This document shows, piece after piece, positions 24,601 through 37,739 of a DNA stretch of 64,000 nucleotides. The notes beneath the pieces are model-generated. The model searched no databases and was not told where the DNA came from. It worked only from the letters and a program-made list of their open reading frames with translations. Position numbers and translations under genes: made by a program. The stretch lies in assembly GCA_005656395.1 (NCBI GenBank), contig SRSI01000078.1, positions 620,001 through 684,000 of the forward strand, read 5' to 3'. This stretch comes from Strongyloides papillosus (Eukaryota; Nematoda; Chromadorea; Rhabditida; Strongyloididae). The stretch's first letter is position 1. Every line of letters starts with the position of its first letter.

Positions 24601-27600
24601 AATTTTGTATAAGGAAAAAATATTATCATAAAAAATAATGATATTGTAATTTGATATAGATAACAAAAAAGTACATTTCTCTCATTCATCTATATTGTAA
24701 ACCACCTTTTTAAAAAATTTTTCCATTATTTTCTTTTATCAAGATTTTAAATTGACCTTTTTTTATTTTTATTATTTATAATAATACTTTGCTTGAAGAT
24801 TACTTTACCTTTTTCGATATCTTATCATCTTATTAAAATCCTTTCTTACTTAAACATAATTATTAGAATGTTATATGGCATATTTTAAAAAAATTAATAG
24901 ACACATATCTTCTTTTTCTTTGGGCATTTTATGATTTATCTCACCATTTTTATTAATATTAGACTGTTAATTTCTAGAAGAAAATTATAAAAGTAATTCT
25001 TACTCTCAAGGTTAACATAATCACCACCAAACTACAACTTCAATCGAAGAAAAAATCGTTCCTAATGATAGTATAAAAAAAATATTTTCCTTTTAATGTG
25101 ACATTTATATATCCTTACATAAAGCCAATGCCGACAAAATTTAATGAATCATAAAAAAACTTTTTTCCTTTACACTTATGTATATACACATCTGAAGCTA
25201 TAAATAATCCTTCAAAATCACAATTCTCTCCTTTCTTAGGCACACAAAATATTTGTGATGATAATAGTTAATAAGTACTACTTCAACTAAAATTCACTCC
25301 AACAACCTACTTCAACTTCTATTTTTCTTCTATTCCTATTACCAAAAAGAAAATATACTTTTATCACTACTAAATTAAAACTACATAAATATTTCTTTCT
25401 TAATCTTTTTTTACCATACATTCACACATTTTAAATTCTTTATCACTTATCAAAGCTAGAAATTATTTTTGATGGTCCATATAATTTTTATTAAAATATA
25501 ATTATGAAAATTTTGTTGGGAACTTTAAAAAGTTACGATTTGTCAAAAATAATAAAATTATTTTTTTATAAATAATAAATATCTTTTTCTATATACCTTT
25601 TTTTTATCACCAATTTGTTTTTGTAGCAGATATAGACGATGTATCTAAAATATTCCTATAATATGATAAAAATAATGAAAATATATATAAACTTATAAAA
25701 TGTTAAAGTACCGTACTTTATATTAAATTACAATTAACTTCACTTTCCATCTCTCTTTTGAAGAAATGTTCCATATCATCCTACCATCAGTAACAGTTCA
25801 TAAATTTTTTAAGATATATTCTTCTATATTGCAATGTTAAGAAGGTTCCAAGTGTTGGTGTCTCTTTTTAAGTTATATCTCTTATCTAGTAACAAAATTT
25901 TTCACACTCTTGATAATGAAAGTTTCTCTTTTATATATCTTTTTTATTTAATCAAATGGCATTTTTAATTAAAAAATCTATAACATATGTTTTTTAAATT
26001 GCTTATTTTTGTAATGTGATATAATTGTTTTTTTATTTTATTCTAAGGAATTGATTGCGATGGTAAATAAATTTATAGATTACCTTCATCAATTTATATG
26101 TCTATTTTTATCAAAATGCACAATTTATCTTCAAGAACAAATGATTTCTAATTTTAATTCACTTCCATATTATACAAATTTCTATTCTATTTTTAACATA
26201 ATTGTGTATCAAAGAAAATACAATGTTTTTTCTCTCCACAACTTTTATATCTTCAATTTCTCATATAATTCTTTATATATCATAATATTTTATGTGTTGT
26301 TATATATATGGTACAAAGGAAATTACATATGTAATAAAAAAACATGAATTAATCATATCAAACTTGAGAACGTGTCTATAAAAATTTGAATTAATAATAT
26401 TTTATTAAAATAATAGAAGGAGGGAGATAGAGTAAAATATATATAAAAAAGAGTGTTAAAAATAACTTATTATACAATATTCTATAAATAAAATTTCTTA
26501 TTCATCCAAATTATGTTCTAATATTTTTTTAAACAATATATAATTGATAGAATAAAAATAAATTTATTTTATAAATTGTTTTGACACATAAATAGATGTT
26601 TTCAATAAATAAAAGACTATTGATAAAAGTTAGCTTGATAGGAAATGAGTAGTTTAGTACATTTTGCTAAGAAATATATATATTTGTAGTAAATGATTTA
26701 AGTAAATATTTTATTTAAAAAAATATATATTTAATCCATCTTCCTCTCCTTCTTTAGACATTTTGTAGTTCTTCTCCTAACAATTGGTCATTTTTAGTAC
26801 TTTTTTATTATACTCTTACCATTAAAAATTTGATTTTTTTATTTTATAATCTCGTTTAAAGCGTGAAAACATTTGACAAAATTATTAGTTTTTGACATTC
26901 TCTACTTCACATATAAAAAAAGGCATACTTCATTATCATGATCTAGTTAATTATTTATAATAAACATTATTTTAATGAGAGGTAGTTAAGAATAGATCAA
27001 GATAAACCAAAATATATCATATTACATTGTTAGATAAAATGTTTTTAATAAAATGAAAAATACATCACATATCTTATAAAAACGATATTATTTGTACAAA
27101 TATACCAATTCTTCTTATATCTTCCCAAAATTCAAGATTTTGACGAGATTTTAGAGAGTATACAAAGCTAACAGTGAAATAGCTTATTTCCCATTTATTT
27201 GTATATCTTTTCTATCACTTACACCTTTATATAATATATGTATATCCTTTTGTATGTCATATTTATACTTACCCTAAAATCTACAGTTTCTTTTGAGTAT
27301 ACATATTATATCTCACTCCACTTCTCAATCCTGATCTTTTCATTAAAAGCACTCATTTTTACTTAAAGTATAAAGATCTTAAAGTAAGTTTTAAGCATAT
27401 CTTGTGATTGATTTAATTACTTTATTTTATAAAATGTCAAAGTTTTTTTTTTATATTCTTAAGTAACAAAAAATTTCCTTGTCGTTATTCATTCTTATTT
27501 TAATGGAAGGATAAGTAAGTAAGTAATAAAATCCTTTAATATATTTTTCTTTTCTCATAACAATTTTTTATTATATACTTCCTAAGTATTAAATTTAACT

Positions 27601-30600
27601 TGAAACATGATACAATAATTTCACTGTTCTTCGAAAAAAATATGTATTTTTTTATCTATTGTCTCAACCGTATATCTATTTATTTTTTTAATAATGGATA
27701 AAAACAATTAATATAATGATTTTTTTGTCATATTTCATTTACATTCAAAACTTTTATCGTAAAACCTTATAGTTTATTATTTACCATATTAATATACAAC
27801 TCATTTTTAATCTTACTTCATTCTCTGCTCATCTACATAATTATAAATATACATCCACTTTCTTGTAGCAAATTGAAATTTTGTTTTCTTAATTAAACCA
27901 ATATATAAGAAGATGTTTCTTATTTTAGTAGTTTACTAACCATAATCGGAGAACTATTTTTTTATCTATATTATTTATCTGACCGGGACATTCCATAAAT
28001 GATAATAAAATCCTTTTGTTATTACTCCTTTTTTGACTGGTACAAAATATTATTTATTTAAACATTTTATAATTTATATTTTTTAATAATTATATTATCA
28101 ATTTTTGTCATAATTTAATTAACTTTTTTTACGACAAAAATGTAAAATAAATATAAAGGGTGAGATAAAAAATAATATTCCTTTTTATATATGTACATTT
28201 ATATCATGTAGTCTAAAAATCAAAATATAAACTTATTTGAAAATATATGTAATAAAAGACAAACATTTATTCCTTTTATTATTGAACTTATTTATAAAGT
28301 ATTTCCTATATCTTTTGATAAAGTCATGCTATCGGTGATATTGAGAAAAAGGTTTTATCTATTTAACCGGAATTAATGATACGATATAATTTTAAGCTTT
28401 CTGCCAATCTATATTTACGCTTTTAAACTTTATTAAGTAGATAAAGTTAAATGTATATTTAAAATTATAATTATTACATGGACCAATTCTTTTTTTTATT
28501 CATACAATAACTAAAAGGTATATGAATCAAAAAGATAGTTTAATATGATTACTCATGAGAAGAAAATTATTTATTTATTAATCATTTTGATATTAATTTA
28601 AAGATTTTATACATTATGGCATCTCAATTTATATTTATTTTTATAAAATGTTAGATAAACAAATATTGCCTTAATTTTAGGTCTTAATTAAAGAACCATT
28701 TATCATTAGTAGTAAGATAAAAGTATTTTCTTTAATCTTTAATATTTTATATAATTTTCTTTCCCTTCTTTTTTTCCCTTAGAACTTCTTTTACATAATT
28801 TTTATTACATAATAATTATTCATTTTCCTTTCCCATAAAACTCACTATAATCATTATGACTATAAAATTTGTATTTTGATGGCGTATCAGCTACTTAAAG
28901 ATACAAAAACTTATATTCACTCTCTTTAATTTTAAATTGCATCTTAATCTTCTTTCTTGCAGCTACTATGCATTAAATTTATAAATGATTCTTCCACACG
29001 CATATACCAACTTCAAATAAAATATTCCACATTATTAATACAATTTTCATTATTATTCCCTATAATCTTCCGTAAAATTAATTTATCAAAAAAGTATCCT
29101 TTCAAATGATATTTAAGCGTTTTTATTCTAAATAAATATCCTTACCATGTAACTTATTTTTCTGTCATTTTAAAAAAATTAATTTTTTATTTTTCACATG
29201 TCATTGCTTCTTTTGATCACATTTTTTAAAATTAGGAAAACTTATAATAAGAAAAATATATATATTGTAATTATCATCTATTTATTTATATTGAAAAACA
29301 AACAAAGACAATAGATTTAATTTTAAATATAAAAAAATATGATTATAATTAGGTTTCAGGGAGTGAAAATTTTATCTTGTATAATACAATTATGTACTAA
29401 GGAAAACATAAATAAAATTTGTTAGATAAAAGAAAAAAATTGACATTACCACTTTTTTGTCTCTTTTTTTTGGACAAACTATAATATTTAGAGAAACTAT
29501 CTGTTCTTTTAAAATATTATTTCAATCATCCACTATCCTTAAATGTTAAAAGATAATTGATATATGTATATAATTGATATTATATAACAAACAAATTATG
29601 ATTATAATATTATAGCAAATCATAATTAAAAAAACTTATTCATTTATGATAAAAAAAGCAAATGTTTATTGAATGTTTATAAGGAATAGCTAATATATAT
29701 TTATTTATATTATATCTAATAAGATTCAATCTAACAGTTTCCAAAAAGATAGCTAATGTACTTAATTGTATCATTTTTAATCTATTTATTAGAATTTAAA
29801 GTTAACATTATATGTTACTTAATCATTTTAAACAGATTGCTTTAGATTTACACATAACATAAATGTATCGTTCAGTCTGAAAAAACGTTATAAATATCAT
29901 TTTAGTATTTATATGTTATTTCACATTTCTAAGGATTAAAAAACATTTATTAATGGTTTTTAATATAATATAAAATGATAAGGGAAGTCATCCCTCTCCA
30001 AATATTCACAAAACTCTTTTTTCCTCCTCTTTCTTGGTGTTTATCCTTTAATATATCAATTTTATCAAAATATTTTTATATACTTAATGGTCATTTACAT
30101 TTTCTTCCTCTTCCCTTCTATTTTTTTCTCACATCATCTTTTTATACCTGGTAAAATCATATAAATTGTAAGTGCTTACGGAACAAATATATTTATTATA
30201 TAATCATTGCTCATAAAGACAAAAATAGAAAAAAATTTTTATTATTCTTATATTTATATCATACACAATTTACAGTTATTTTCTCCTAATTTAGACCACA
30301 CATTAAATTAAAAAGACAATTCCTTTTAATGAGGTACATAACAAATAAATATATATTTTATGAATCCTTTTATCTCTCATACCATATAAATTACTTTTTT
30401 TCCTTTTATTATCGGTTATTTGTAAAATATTTTTAATATTATAAAGGTTCATTAAAATTTGATGTGAATAAATCTATATAAATAATAGGCATCTAAAAAT
30501 GATTAGCATTTGATTATATGTATAATTTAACTTAACTATCGGCCAACCGCCATTCGACCTGTCCTGTAAATTAGTTAGACAATAAATGTTACACACACTG

Positions 30601-31980
30601 ATGACTTTATTACTCCATAAAAGTATCTTGCTATTATTATATATCATAAAATTGTGATGAAGAGATAGGTTTTAAGTATTAATAAATAGAAAAAAAACAC
30701 GGTTCAAAGTTTACCTTTCCTAACAATAAAACATCCCTTTATAATTCCTTCTCTTCTTTTTTTGCTTTTACACTTTCATCTTAAAAAATTATTAATTTAT
30801 TTAATCTTTTTAACATTAATATTGTCATATTTTTGATTTATTAAAGTGCAGAATGTTTTAATATTGCACAAAAATTATTTATCATAACCCTTTTGATATA
30901 TTATAAAATCGTCTTAAATTTATTTGAAAATATATCTATTATTATTATAAATTCAAAATAAATATTTTTTTTACATTAATTTAAATATGTATAACAATTT
31001 ATGGTGTTGAAGGCGCCCAATTTTTAGAAAAATTATAATTTTATTATTGGCGGTTAAATTATATGTACATATAACTACTAAAAAATTAAAATCACATAGT
31101 AAATGTATATATTTTATCCATTAATATCACATATATAAGATTGCATGTCTCTAAAATACTGAAATAATAATATTTTTTGTATTGAAAAAAAAATATATTT
31201 TCTCACATCATATTCTTGTTAAATTATAAAATATTATTGTTTCATAAAATATTAAATCACTTTTAAAATTTCTAGATATTATTTATTAATCTTTCTCCTC
31301 TCCTTCTAACTACTATTATCTTCCTTTTTTTGTTTCTTGAATAAATATGTGAATAAAAAGATTGTTTCTTTATATTCTTTAATAAGATACAAATTTTATT
31401 TTAACAAAGTCTAATATAAAGATATATATTTATAATAAATATTTCTTCTTAACTATATAGATATATGAGTGAAGACAAAAGAAACTTAAAATGTACATTG
31501 AAAATTTACTTTTAAAAGGTTTTTTATTATGTATATTATTTTTACTAAAAACTTTTATTTCTTCATAGAATATTTGGATGTAAATTTTTGTTCATGTAAA
31601 TAATAAAATACATATTCTTTTATCTTTATTTTATATGTGATTAGCTTTTTAGAATTATTTTTGTTATTACATTACTTGAGAAAATGTAACTATTAAAGTA
31701 ATACACAACTATTTGATTTGATTAAGTTTCTCATCTGTTTGACTACTTAATTCATCTTCCTTACCCTTCAAAATGTTCCCATGAATAAGAGTTAACGTAA
31801 AATTTGCCAAATTTGTTATATTCCTAACTATTTAAATGATATAGTTTAGAACAATTGTATTTAATGATATTTGATAATTATTTACCATGAAATTGATAAA
31901 CATTTTTCTTTTCTAAATGTTATTTAGTTTATAACTGGAAGTATTATAAACAATTTGTTACTATCATATTTTCTTTCCAG
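21632..31980. other. 10.3-kb gene-free region upstream of RBFOX
   Basis: No convincing protein-coding frame on either strand; the 65- and 98-codon frames at 22764-22961 and 26051-26347 are low-complexity. The plus strand is markedly pyrimidine-rich over much of 22.2-31.9 kb. A GC-rich islet at 30537-30574 and smaller ones near 31011 and 31046 stand out. I infer the 5' regulatory region, and possibly long first introns or noncoding first exons, of the RBFOX gene, which has a splice acceptor at 31980. Confidence 0.5.
31967..31980 (+). promoter_or_regulatory. splice acceptor before the first coding exon of RBFOX
   Basis: TTTTCTTTCCAG ends at 31980, six bases before ATG 31987. It accepts either a spliced leader or an upstream noncoding or alternative first exon within the preceding 10 kb. 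Confidence 0.55.
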
Positions 31981-31986
31981 ATAATC

Positions 31987-34900
31987 ATGAATGCTACATC
32001 AGCATATCACCATTCACGCACTATTGCTCATTATCCAATATTACGTGTCGTTGATCCAGTAACAACATATCCATCCATGAATGTTGGACCACTCCTTGAA
32101 AATTATTCTATAATTGGAGGACAAACTAATGGTCATTGGAGTCAAGTAAATGAAAGAGTACCATTACAACAAATAAATCAAGGTAAGTAAATATTATTAT
32201 TTTTTGAAATATTACTTCATCACAATTTAATTGATATCTCTCCCCCTCTTTTCAATACATCATAATTCATCTTAATAATATGTTATTTACATAATTTAAT
32301 AAAATGCCAGAGTTATAAAAAGCTAAAAGAATGAATAAGGATGTGAATTATGTTTCTGTTTAGTTATTTGTTTCTGTTTCAACAGTTACTATAATTTCGA
32401 ATAACAAACATTATTGTAAAAATATATAAAGTCTGGCAGGGGGAAAGAAGTTAAGAGATAATAAAAAGTAATTTAAAAGAACATCTGGATAAGTAAAATT
32501 GTAACTTATACATTTTTAAATATTCTTCATTCTGTTGATTGCACTTTCAAAAGTATATTGTTATTTTAATCATACATATGTAATAATGATGTTATTTATA
32601 TATATAATATCACAAGTTTTTAGTGATTTTTATTTTTGAGAGCATAAGGTATCATCAATGGCAAATGTGATATTATTTAGTATATAGTAAGCATAATGAA
32701 GATTATAATATTGTTCTTAGATTTATATATATAAGATGTATCACATATTAAAATCTTCCTTTTCCATCTTTTTTCTTCCTCATCAAGTTTTAAATCTCTC
32801 CTTTTGACTTATTGGTAAGTAAATGATGAGACATTAATGTTCCTCTGGTTACAAGATACATTCCAGGGTAGTAAAAATAAAATATATATGATGATTAGTA
32901 GACCTAGGACATCTTGTCCCATTCACAAAAATTTTCAATGTATAAATATCAATCAGTTAAAAAGAAAGTTTAAGTAGGAGGGCAATTATTTAATACATCT
33001 CACTTAACTCTTTTTAATGCTTCCCATCTCACTTGCTAATACCTAGAAATATTATCTTTACTTTGTTTCTTCTTTGTGCCTAGATTTGTCTGATTAATTT
33101 TTATCCTACACCATAATATAAATATAATATATATTATTGCCATCGTCATTTAACTTGTCTTTTCCTCAATAATATATGTATTTGTAATATTTAATATAAT
33201 ATTATTTATTAATGTATTTTTTATATTATTAGTTAAAAAACTATTTTTAGCACCTATAATGGCTAACACAACATATGATGGTATCTACCAAACTTCTGAA
33301 ATTAATCAACCACTATTAGAAAATAACAATAGTGAAGTAACAATACTACAATTACAACCTAATCATCAATCTTCTAATACATCTAAAGATGTTATCATTG
33401 ATACAACATCATCATCAACACCTACAACAACAACATCAACAAAAGATCAAGTAAAATTAAATATGGATGGGAGAACACCGACACCAAATAGTTCTTCATC
33501 CTCTCAGGCATCAACAGATAAACTTTCTAATGCCTCGACAACAATATCATGTGGAACGAGCGCAAAATCTGCCACATCCGTTGGAACCTCACCACAATTA
33601 AATTCATTTGTTGGTCCAAAAACACCACCATTAAATGGTGGGAATAGTAATAATAATCAAAATGAATCTGTGCCAAAAAGATTACATGTGTCAAATATAC
33701 CATTTCGTTTTCGTGATAATGATTTGAAGAGTATGTTTGAGAAGTATGGTACAGTTACTGATGTTGAGATTATTTTCAATGATCGTGGAAGTAAAGTAAG
33801 GGATATTTTTTTGTTTATTATTATTATTAATATTTTTTTCTAGGGTTTTGGTTTTGTTACGATGGATAATGCTTCAGATGCTGAGAAAGCTAAAGCATCA
33901 CTCAATGGAACAACGGTTGAAGGAAGAAAAATAGAGGTAAGTTATTATATCACAAGCACAAAACGACATCATTTGTGCAAAATCATTTTTTACCGGCAAC
34001 TATATATCATAAAAGAGGATGTGCATGGAAAAGTATTATTATATTATTATTATTTTTTATAAAACTACATTAAGTTATACATTATATATAACATATATAA
34101 ACTATCAACAACAGCACGTTAGATAGAGACATTAATATATATGATAGCTTGAAATCAACATAAAATCAAAAAAAATTGAAAGTGTATTGTTTTTAGTAGA
34201 GTGTTTCTACAACCATCCATATCAATTGACAATAATATATAATCTTTTTGAAGGTTTAAACTTTACGATTTTAAAATTTGTAGTCTCTTTCACTTCTTCA
34301 AGTTTGTGAATAATAATTTTTTTAAGCACGTCATATGGTTATGCTTTTAAATTTATACTCTCTATCAAAATATATTGGTTAGGAAGGAAAAATATTATAC
34401 CTAATAATATTTATAGTTGATATTATATCAACTTATGATATGTAACATATCATATTATTTAAATCCAGATGATTCATTATTTTTCTTTTTCTGAAATTTA
34501 TGTGGTTTTAAATATGAGAGGAGAAGTCAATAATAATGACAAGTTAGCTTTTTTTATAAAAGAAAAATAAATTTAGATAATTTTTTAAAAAAATTATTCA
34601 TAATATTGTTTGATTTTTAAATTTATTTTAATAATTTGTTTGCTTTTGAGGTGAATCATGCAACTGCCCGAGTCCACTCTAAAAAACCGAAAAACGTTTA
34701 TGGTGAGTATTATTATTTTATTACTTTTTTTTTGAATGAATTTTTTTTATCTTTTTTGTATCTTAGCATGTTTCAAAGCATGAGAATTTAATTGGAGCTT
34801 TGTACATCTTTTACTTTTTTTAATTTTAAAAGGGTTATATTTATTTTATTGTTTATTTACTTTTAGCAAATATTGATCAAAATGCAACGATTGCTGTTTT

Positions 34901-35501
34901 GCAGAATGCTGCATTGAAACAAGCTATTAATAATATTGCTGCTAGAAATCCATATGGAAATTTAGGACTAAGAAATCCTCTTGCTGCCACAGCAACGTCA
35001 TTAGTTTTACCATTGGCATTACAGCAATCAGCTGCTGTCCAAGCACAAAATCAAGCATTGCAACAATTGTATGCTGCTCAGTTATATCAACAAGCACAAC
35101 CATTACTGTTTGCTTCTGGCGGTGTACCACAACAAGCAGCAGCTGCAGCAGTACAATTACAACTTCAAACTCAATTATCTAATAATTCAATCTCAACAAG
35201 TAATGTAACAAGTGCAGGCATTTTAGATCCAAATACAGCAGCGTTATATGGTGTAGATCATGCTAGATTACAACAAATATTATTATCACAACAACAAAAT
35301 GCTTTAGCAAATAGTGTAGCAGTTAATGCCCGTGTACCCCAACCAACAGTTACTGGAGCATCATCAACACCCACAACAGTTGTTACAGCTCAAAATGGTG
35401 CAAATATATTAGGCGAACCATATTTAGGAAATGCTTTACAAACTCATATGTCAACATATAACTCGCAATATAGGCAGGCAAATCGTTACCAACCATACTA
35501 A
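31987..35501 (+). CDS. fox-1: RBFOX (Fox-1/ASD-1) RNA-binding splicing regulator
   Basis: Five coding exons (31987-32182, 33251-33795, 33844-33936, 34651-34702, 34867-35501) join in frame to 506 aa. The single RRM starts [17 protein letters not shown] (RNP2) and continues [16 protein letters not shown] (RNP1), ending [19 protein letters not shown]. These blocks are nearly diagnostic of RBFOX, which binds (U)GCAUG to switch exons in muscle and neurons. The N-terminal half is a Thr/Ser/Gln/Asn-rich low-complexity region. The C-terminus is Ala/Gln-rich (for example [15 protein letters not shown]) and ends NRYQPY. Exon 3 is exactly 93 nt (31 codons), the same size as the conserved RRM exon that vertebrate RBFOX genes skip to make a dominant-negative form. 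Alternative first exons upstream are possible, so the N-terminus may have other versions. Confidence 0.93.
32183..33250 (+). other. RBFOX intron 1, 1.07 kb
   Basis: GTAAGT donor, TTTTTAG acceptor, phase 1. No gene recognised inside. ATG 33259, shortly after the acceptor, could serve as an alternative start. Confidence 0.6.
33937..34650 (+). other. RBFOX intron 3, 0.7 kb, with a TGCATG site
   Basis: Lies after the conserved 93-nt RRM exon. It is long compared with the other introns of this region and contains one RBFOX consensus site near its start. Confidence 0.6.
34022..34027 (+). promoter_or_regulatory. TGCATG: candidate RBFOX autoregulatory site
   Basis: The exact RBFOX hexamer UGCAUG lies 85 nt downstream of the 5' splice site of the 93-nt RRM exon. 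In the family, sites downstream of an exon usually promote its inclusion. Two weaker GCATG pentamers (34766-34770, 34778-34782) lie in the following intron. Confidence 0.5.
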
Positions 35502-36489
35502 AGATAGGAGGGAAAAAATAGTGTTAATTGTGTGTAAATCAAAAATTATTGTCTATAAGTTATTTGAATGTATAATAATATCATGATTAGATAATAATTT
35601 ATTATTTTCCTATCTCAAAAATCGATGTCCTGTCAAATATGTTGGTTCAATATCTCTTTTTTGTGGAATATTTTGAAGGAAGTGTTTAGAAGTTAATGAA
35701 AACATTCAAAAAAATTTCTAATTCCATTGTGCTTTACAAAAAAATTTTACGGTGTTTTTATGTCTAATAATATTTGGAAGGTACCCAAGTCTGTAACATT
35801 TAAACAATCAGTAGTTTTTTTTAATATTATGAATAAAAGAAAAAAAAGTGAAAAAATATTTTAATTTAATTAACGAGAAAAAAAAATAGTGCAATCATAT
35901 GTTTTAATTGTCTTTAACATTATTATATGTAACATTTTAATGGAAAAATCAAAATTGTTTATTTATAGAGAAAGATAGTATTTTTTTAAATTACTCTGTC
36001 ATAAAGTTGTTTATATATTTTTTAACTTTTTATTTTTTACTTCATTATTTATATTTTTATATAGGTATATGAAGATAAAAATAGGAGGGTGAAAAAGTAT
36101 ATTACATATTAAAATGTTGTAAGATCTCTCTATATCTCTCATTTTATATATATAAATATTTTTTTCTTTTTGATAAATTTTTTAAATATATATTTAGAAC
36201 AATAAAGGATATATAAATGAAGTGTAATGATCATTAAAAATTCTTTCTATAGAATGATGTTTGGTTATAAATGAAAATGAAGTGAATTTCAACTGATGGT
36301 AAACGATAAATTATTTTATGTATCAATTTAAAGAGTTTTTCTTATATATTTTATTAATATTTGATGAGTTTTGTGACGTATCATTTGTGAATTTCTGGAG
36401 TATATATATGTTTGTTTTGTTTATTATTACTATTTCTAAATAATATCATTCTTATAAGGTATTACTTTGTATTATTTTCAATTTCTTTA
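35502..36489. other. RBFOX 3' UTR and spacer
   Basis: About 1 kb. An AATAAA at 35832-35837 could end the RBFOX transcript. No other feature recognised. Confidence 0.4.
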
Positions 36490-36930
36490 ATGTTTTACTT
36501 TAAAAAATTAAATTTTACTTTTATAACCAAATATATTTATATTATTAATGTATTAACATCATTATCGCATGGTATTATATGTAAAAGTTATCATAAATAT
36601 TATGAAGAGTTCAAGAAAAGAGAGATTGTAGAATCAACATGTTACTCAAGTACACCATATTGTGTTAAAGCTATCTATAATGATCCAAATCCCAGTAAAA
36701 TGAATGGTATTAGTTATGGATGTGATAAGAATGATTGTATTGGTATTGAAAAAGCAGCATATGGCTGGGATAAAAATGGTTGCAAAAAAAGTTCAGATTA
36801 TGGAAAGAATGGATTAATATGTTGTTGTAGTGGAAAAGACTATTGTAATACATCATCGACGGATATCACAATATCACTTATGACTACTTTTATATTTTTA
36901 ATATTTTTCATAACTTTTCATAATTTTTAA
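36490..36930 (+). CDS. small GPI-anchored Ly6-like (three-finger) protein
   Basis: Single exon, 146 aa from ATG 36490. The frame is open upstream to 36412 but has no ATG there. A signal-peptide-like N-terminus ends near SLSHGIIC. The mature domain has ten cysteines (IIC, STC, PYC, YGC, NDC, NGC, ICCC, DYC) and closes with ICCCSGKDYCN, a nematode Ly6/activin-receptor-like signature. The C-terminal ISLMTTFIFLIFFITFHNF is a GPI-attachment tail. Such proteins modulate receptors or channels at the cell surface; no partner can be named. The N-terminal leader is Tyr/Phe/Lys-rich, so an unseen first exon could supply a better signal peptide. Confidence 0.65.
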   Translation: MFYFKKLNFTFITKYIYIINVLTSLSHGIICKSYHKYYEEFKKREIVESTCYSSTPYCVKAIYNDPNPSKMNGISYGCDKNDCIGIEKAAYGWDKNGCKKSSDYGKNGLICCCSGKDYCNTSSTDITISLMTTFIFLIFFITFHNF

Positions 36931-37739
36931 TATCTTTTTTTTCTGTGGATTTATAGCGAAAAAAATAATTTTTGTTTAAACATCATATAAATAACTTTAA
37001 AAAACTAAAGATTACTTTTTTTTTATAAAAAAAAGAAGTAGTATTAAAATTTTATCATTCTTAGTTTTGTTACAAATTCCTTTAATTTTTTAAATCTTTC
37101 AAATATTTCATCTTTCTTATTAAGTGGTAAAATTAAAAAAAAAACAATAAAATGAAATTTCCTTTTTAAATATGTGGTTAATTGTTTAAAGTTAAAATAT
37201 TTAATGCAACATCATGTTGATAAAAGGTTATTTAAAAAAATAGATACAGAAAGATTTTTCTAAGCGTATGTAAAAGCAAAAAAATGTAGTGATAAAGTTT
37301 GTAAACTGTTTAAATAAATAATTTGAAGGAAATAAGCATAATTAAATGTCACAATAGCTATAAATTTTACCACTATTTTTTTAATATTTACCCATAAATA
37401 ATAGAATTTTATTATAACAAATAGAAGCTCTAAAAATACAGAAATTAGGAGTAAAATTACAGATAACAACTAAAAAATAATTCGTTTTTCATATGAAGTT
37501 TAAAATTGTATATGTTAACTTTCTTCCAACACCTTTCATGTATTGACTCTTTAATAGAATGTTTATAAGACTTATCCTTAGTTTATTTTAATGCAAAAGT
37601 ATTCAATGATCAAATAATCAAACTTTTTTATATTCATTTACATTGTTTCGACATTTTTATTATTTTAATTAGTATTCTATATTATTTTTGCATCTTGAAA
37701 ACTATATTTCATTTTTAGATTTATAACTATACAAAAATT
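36931..37739. other. noncoding spacer, 0.8 kb
   Basis: AT-rich. A minus-strand frame at 37260-37469 is hydrophobic and low-complexity and is not credited. A CATTTTTAG acceptor near 37719 lies about 20 nt before the next start codon. Confidence 0.45.

Noticed and set aside
26051..26347. 98-codon plus-strand frame in the 10-kb desert
   Set aside because: Composition is Phe/Ile/Tyr/Asn-rich as expected from AT-rich DNA, with no motif or splice context.
36412..36489. N-terminal extension of the small Ly6 protein
   Set aside because: The open frame has no ATG there; it begins at a TTG. The first in-frame ATG is 36490.
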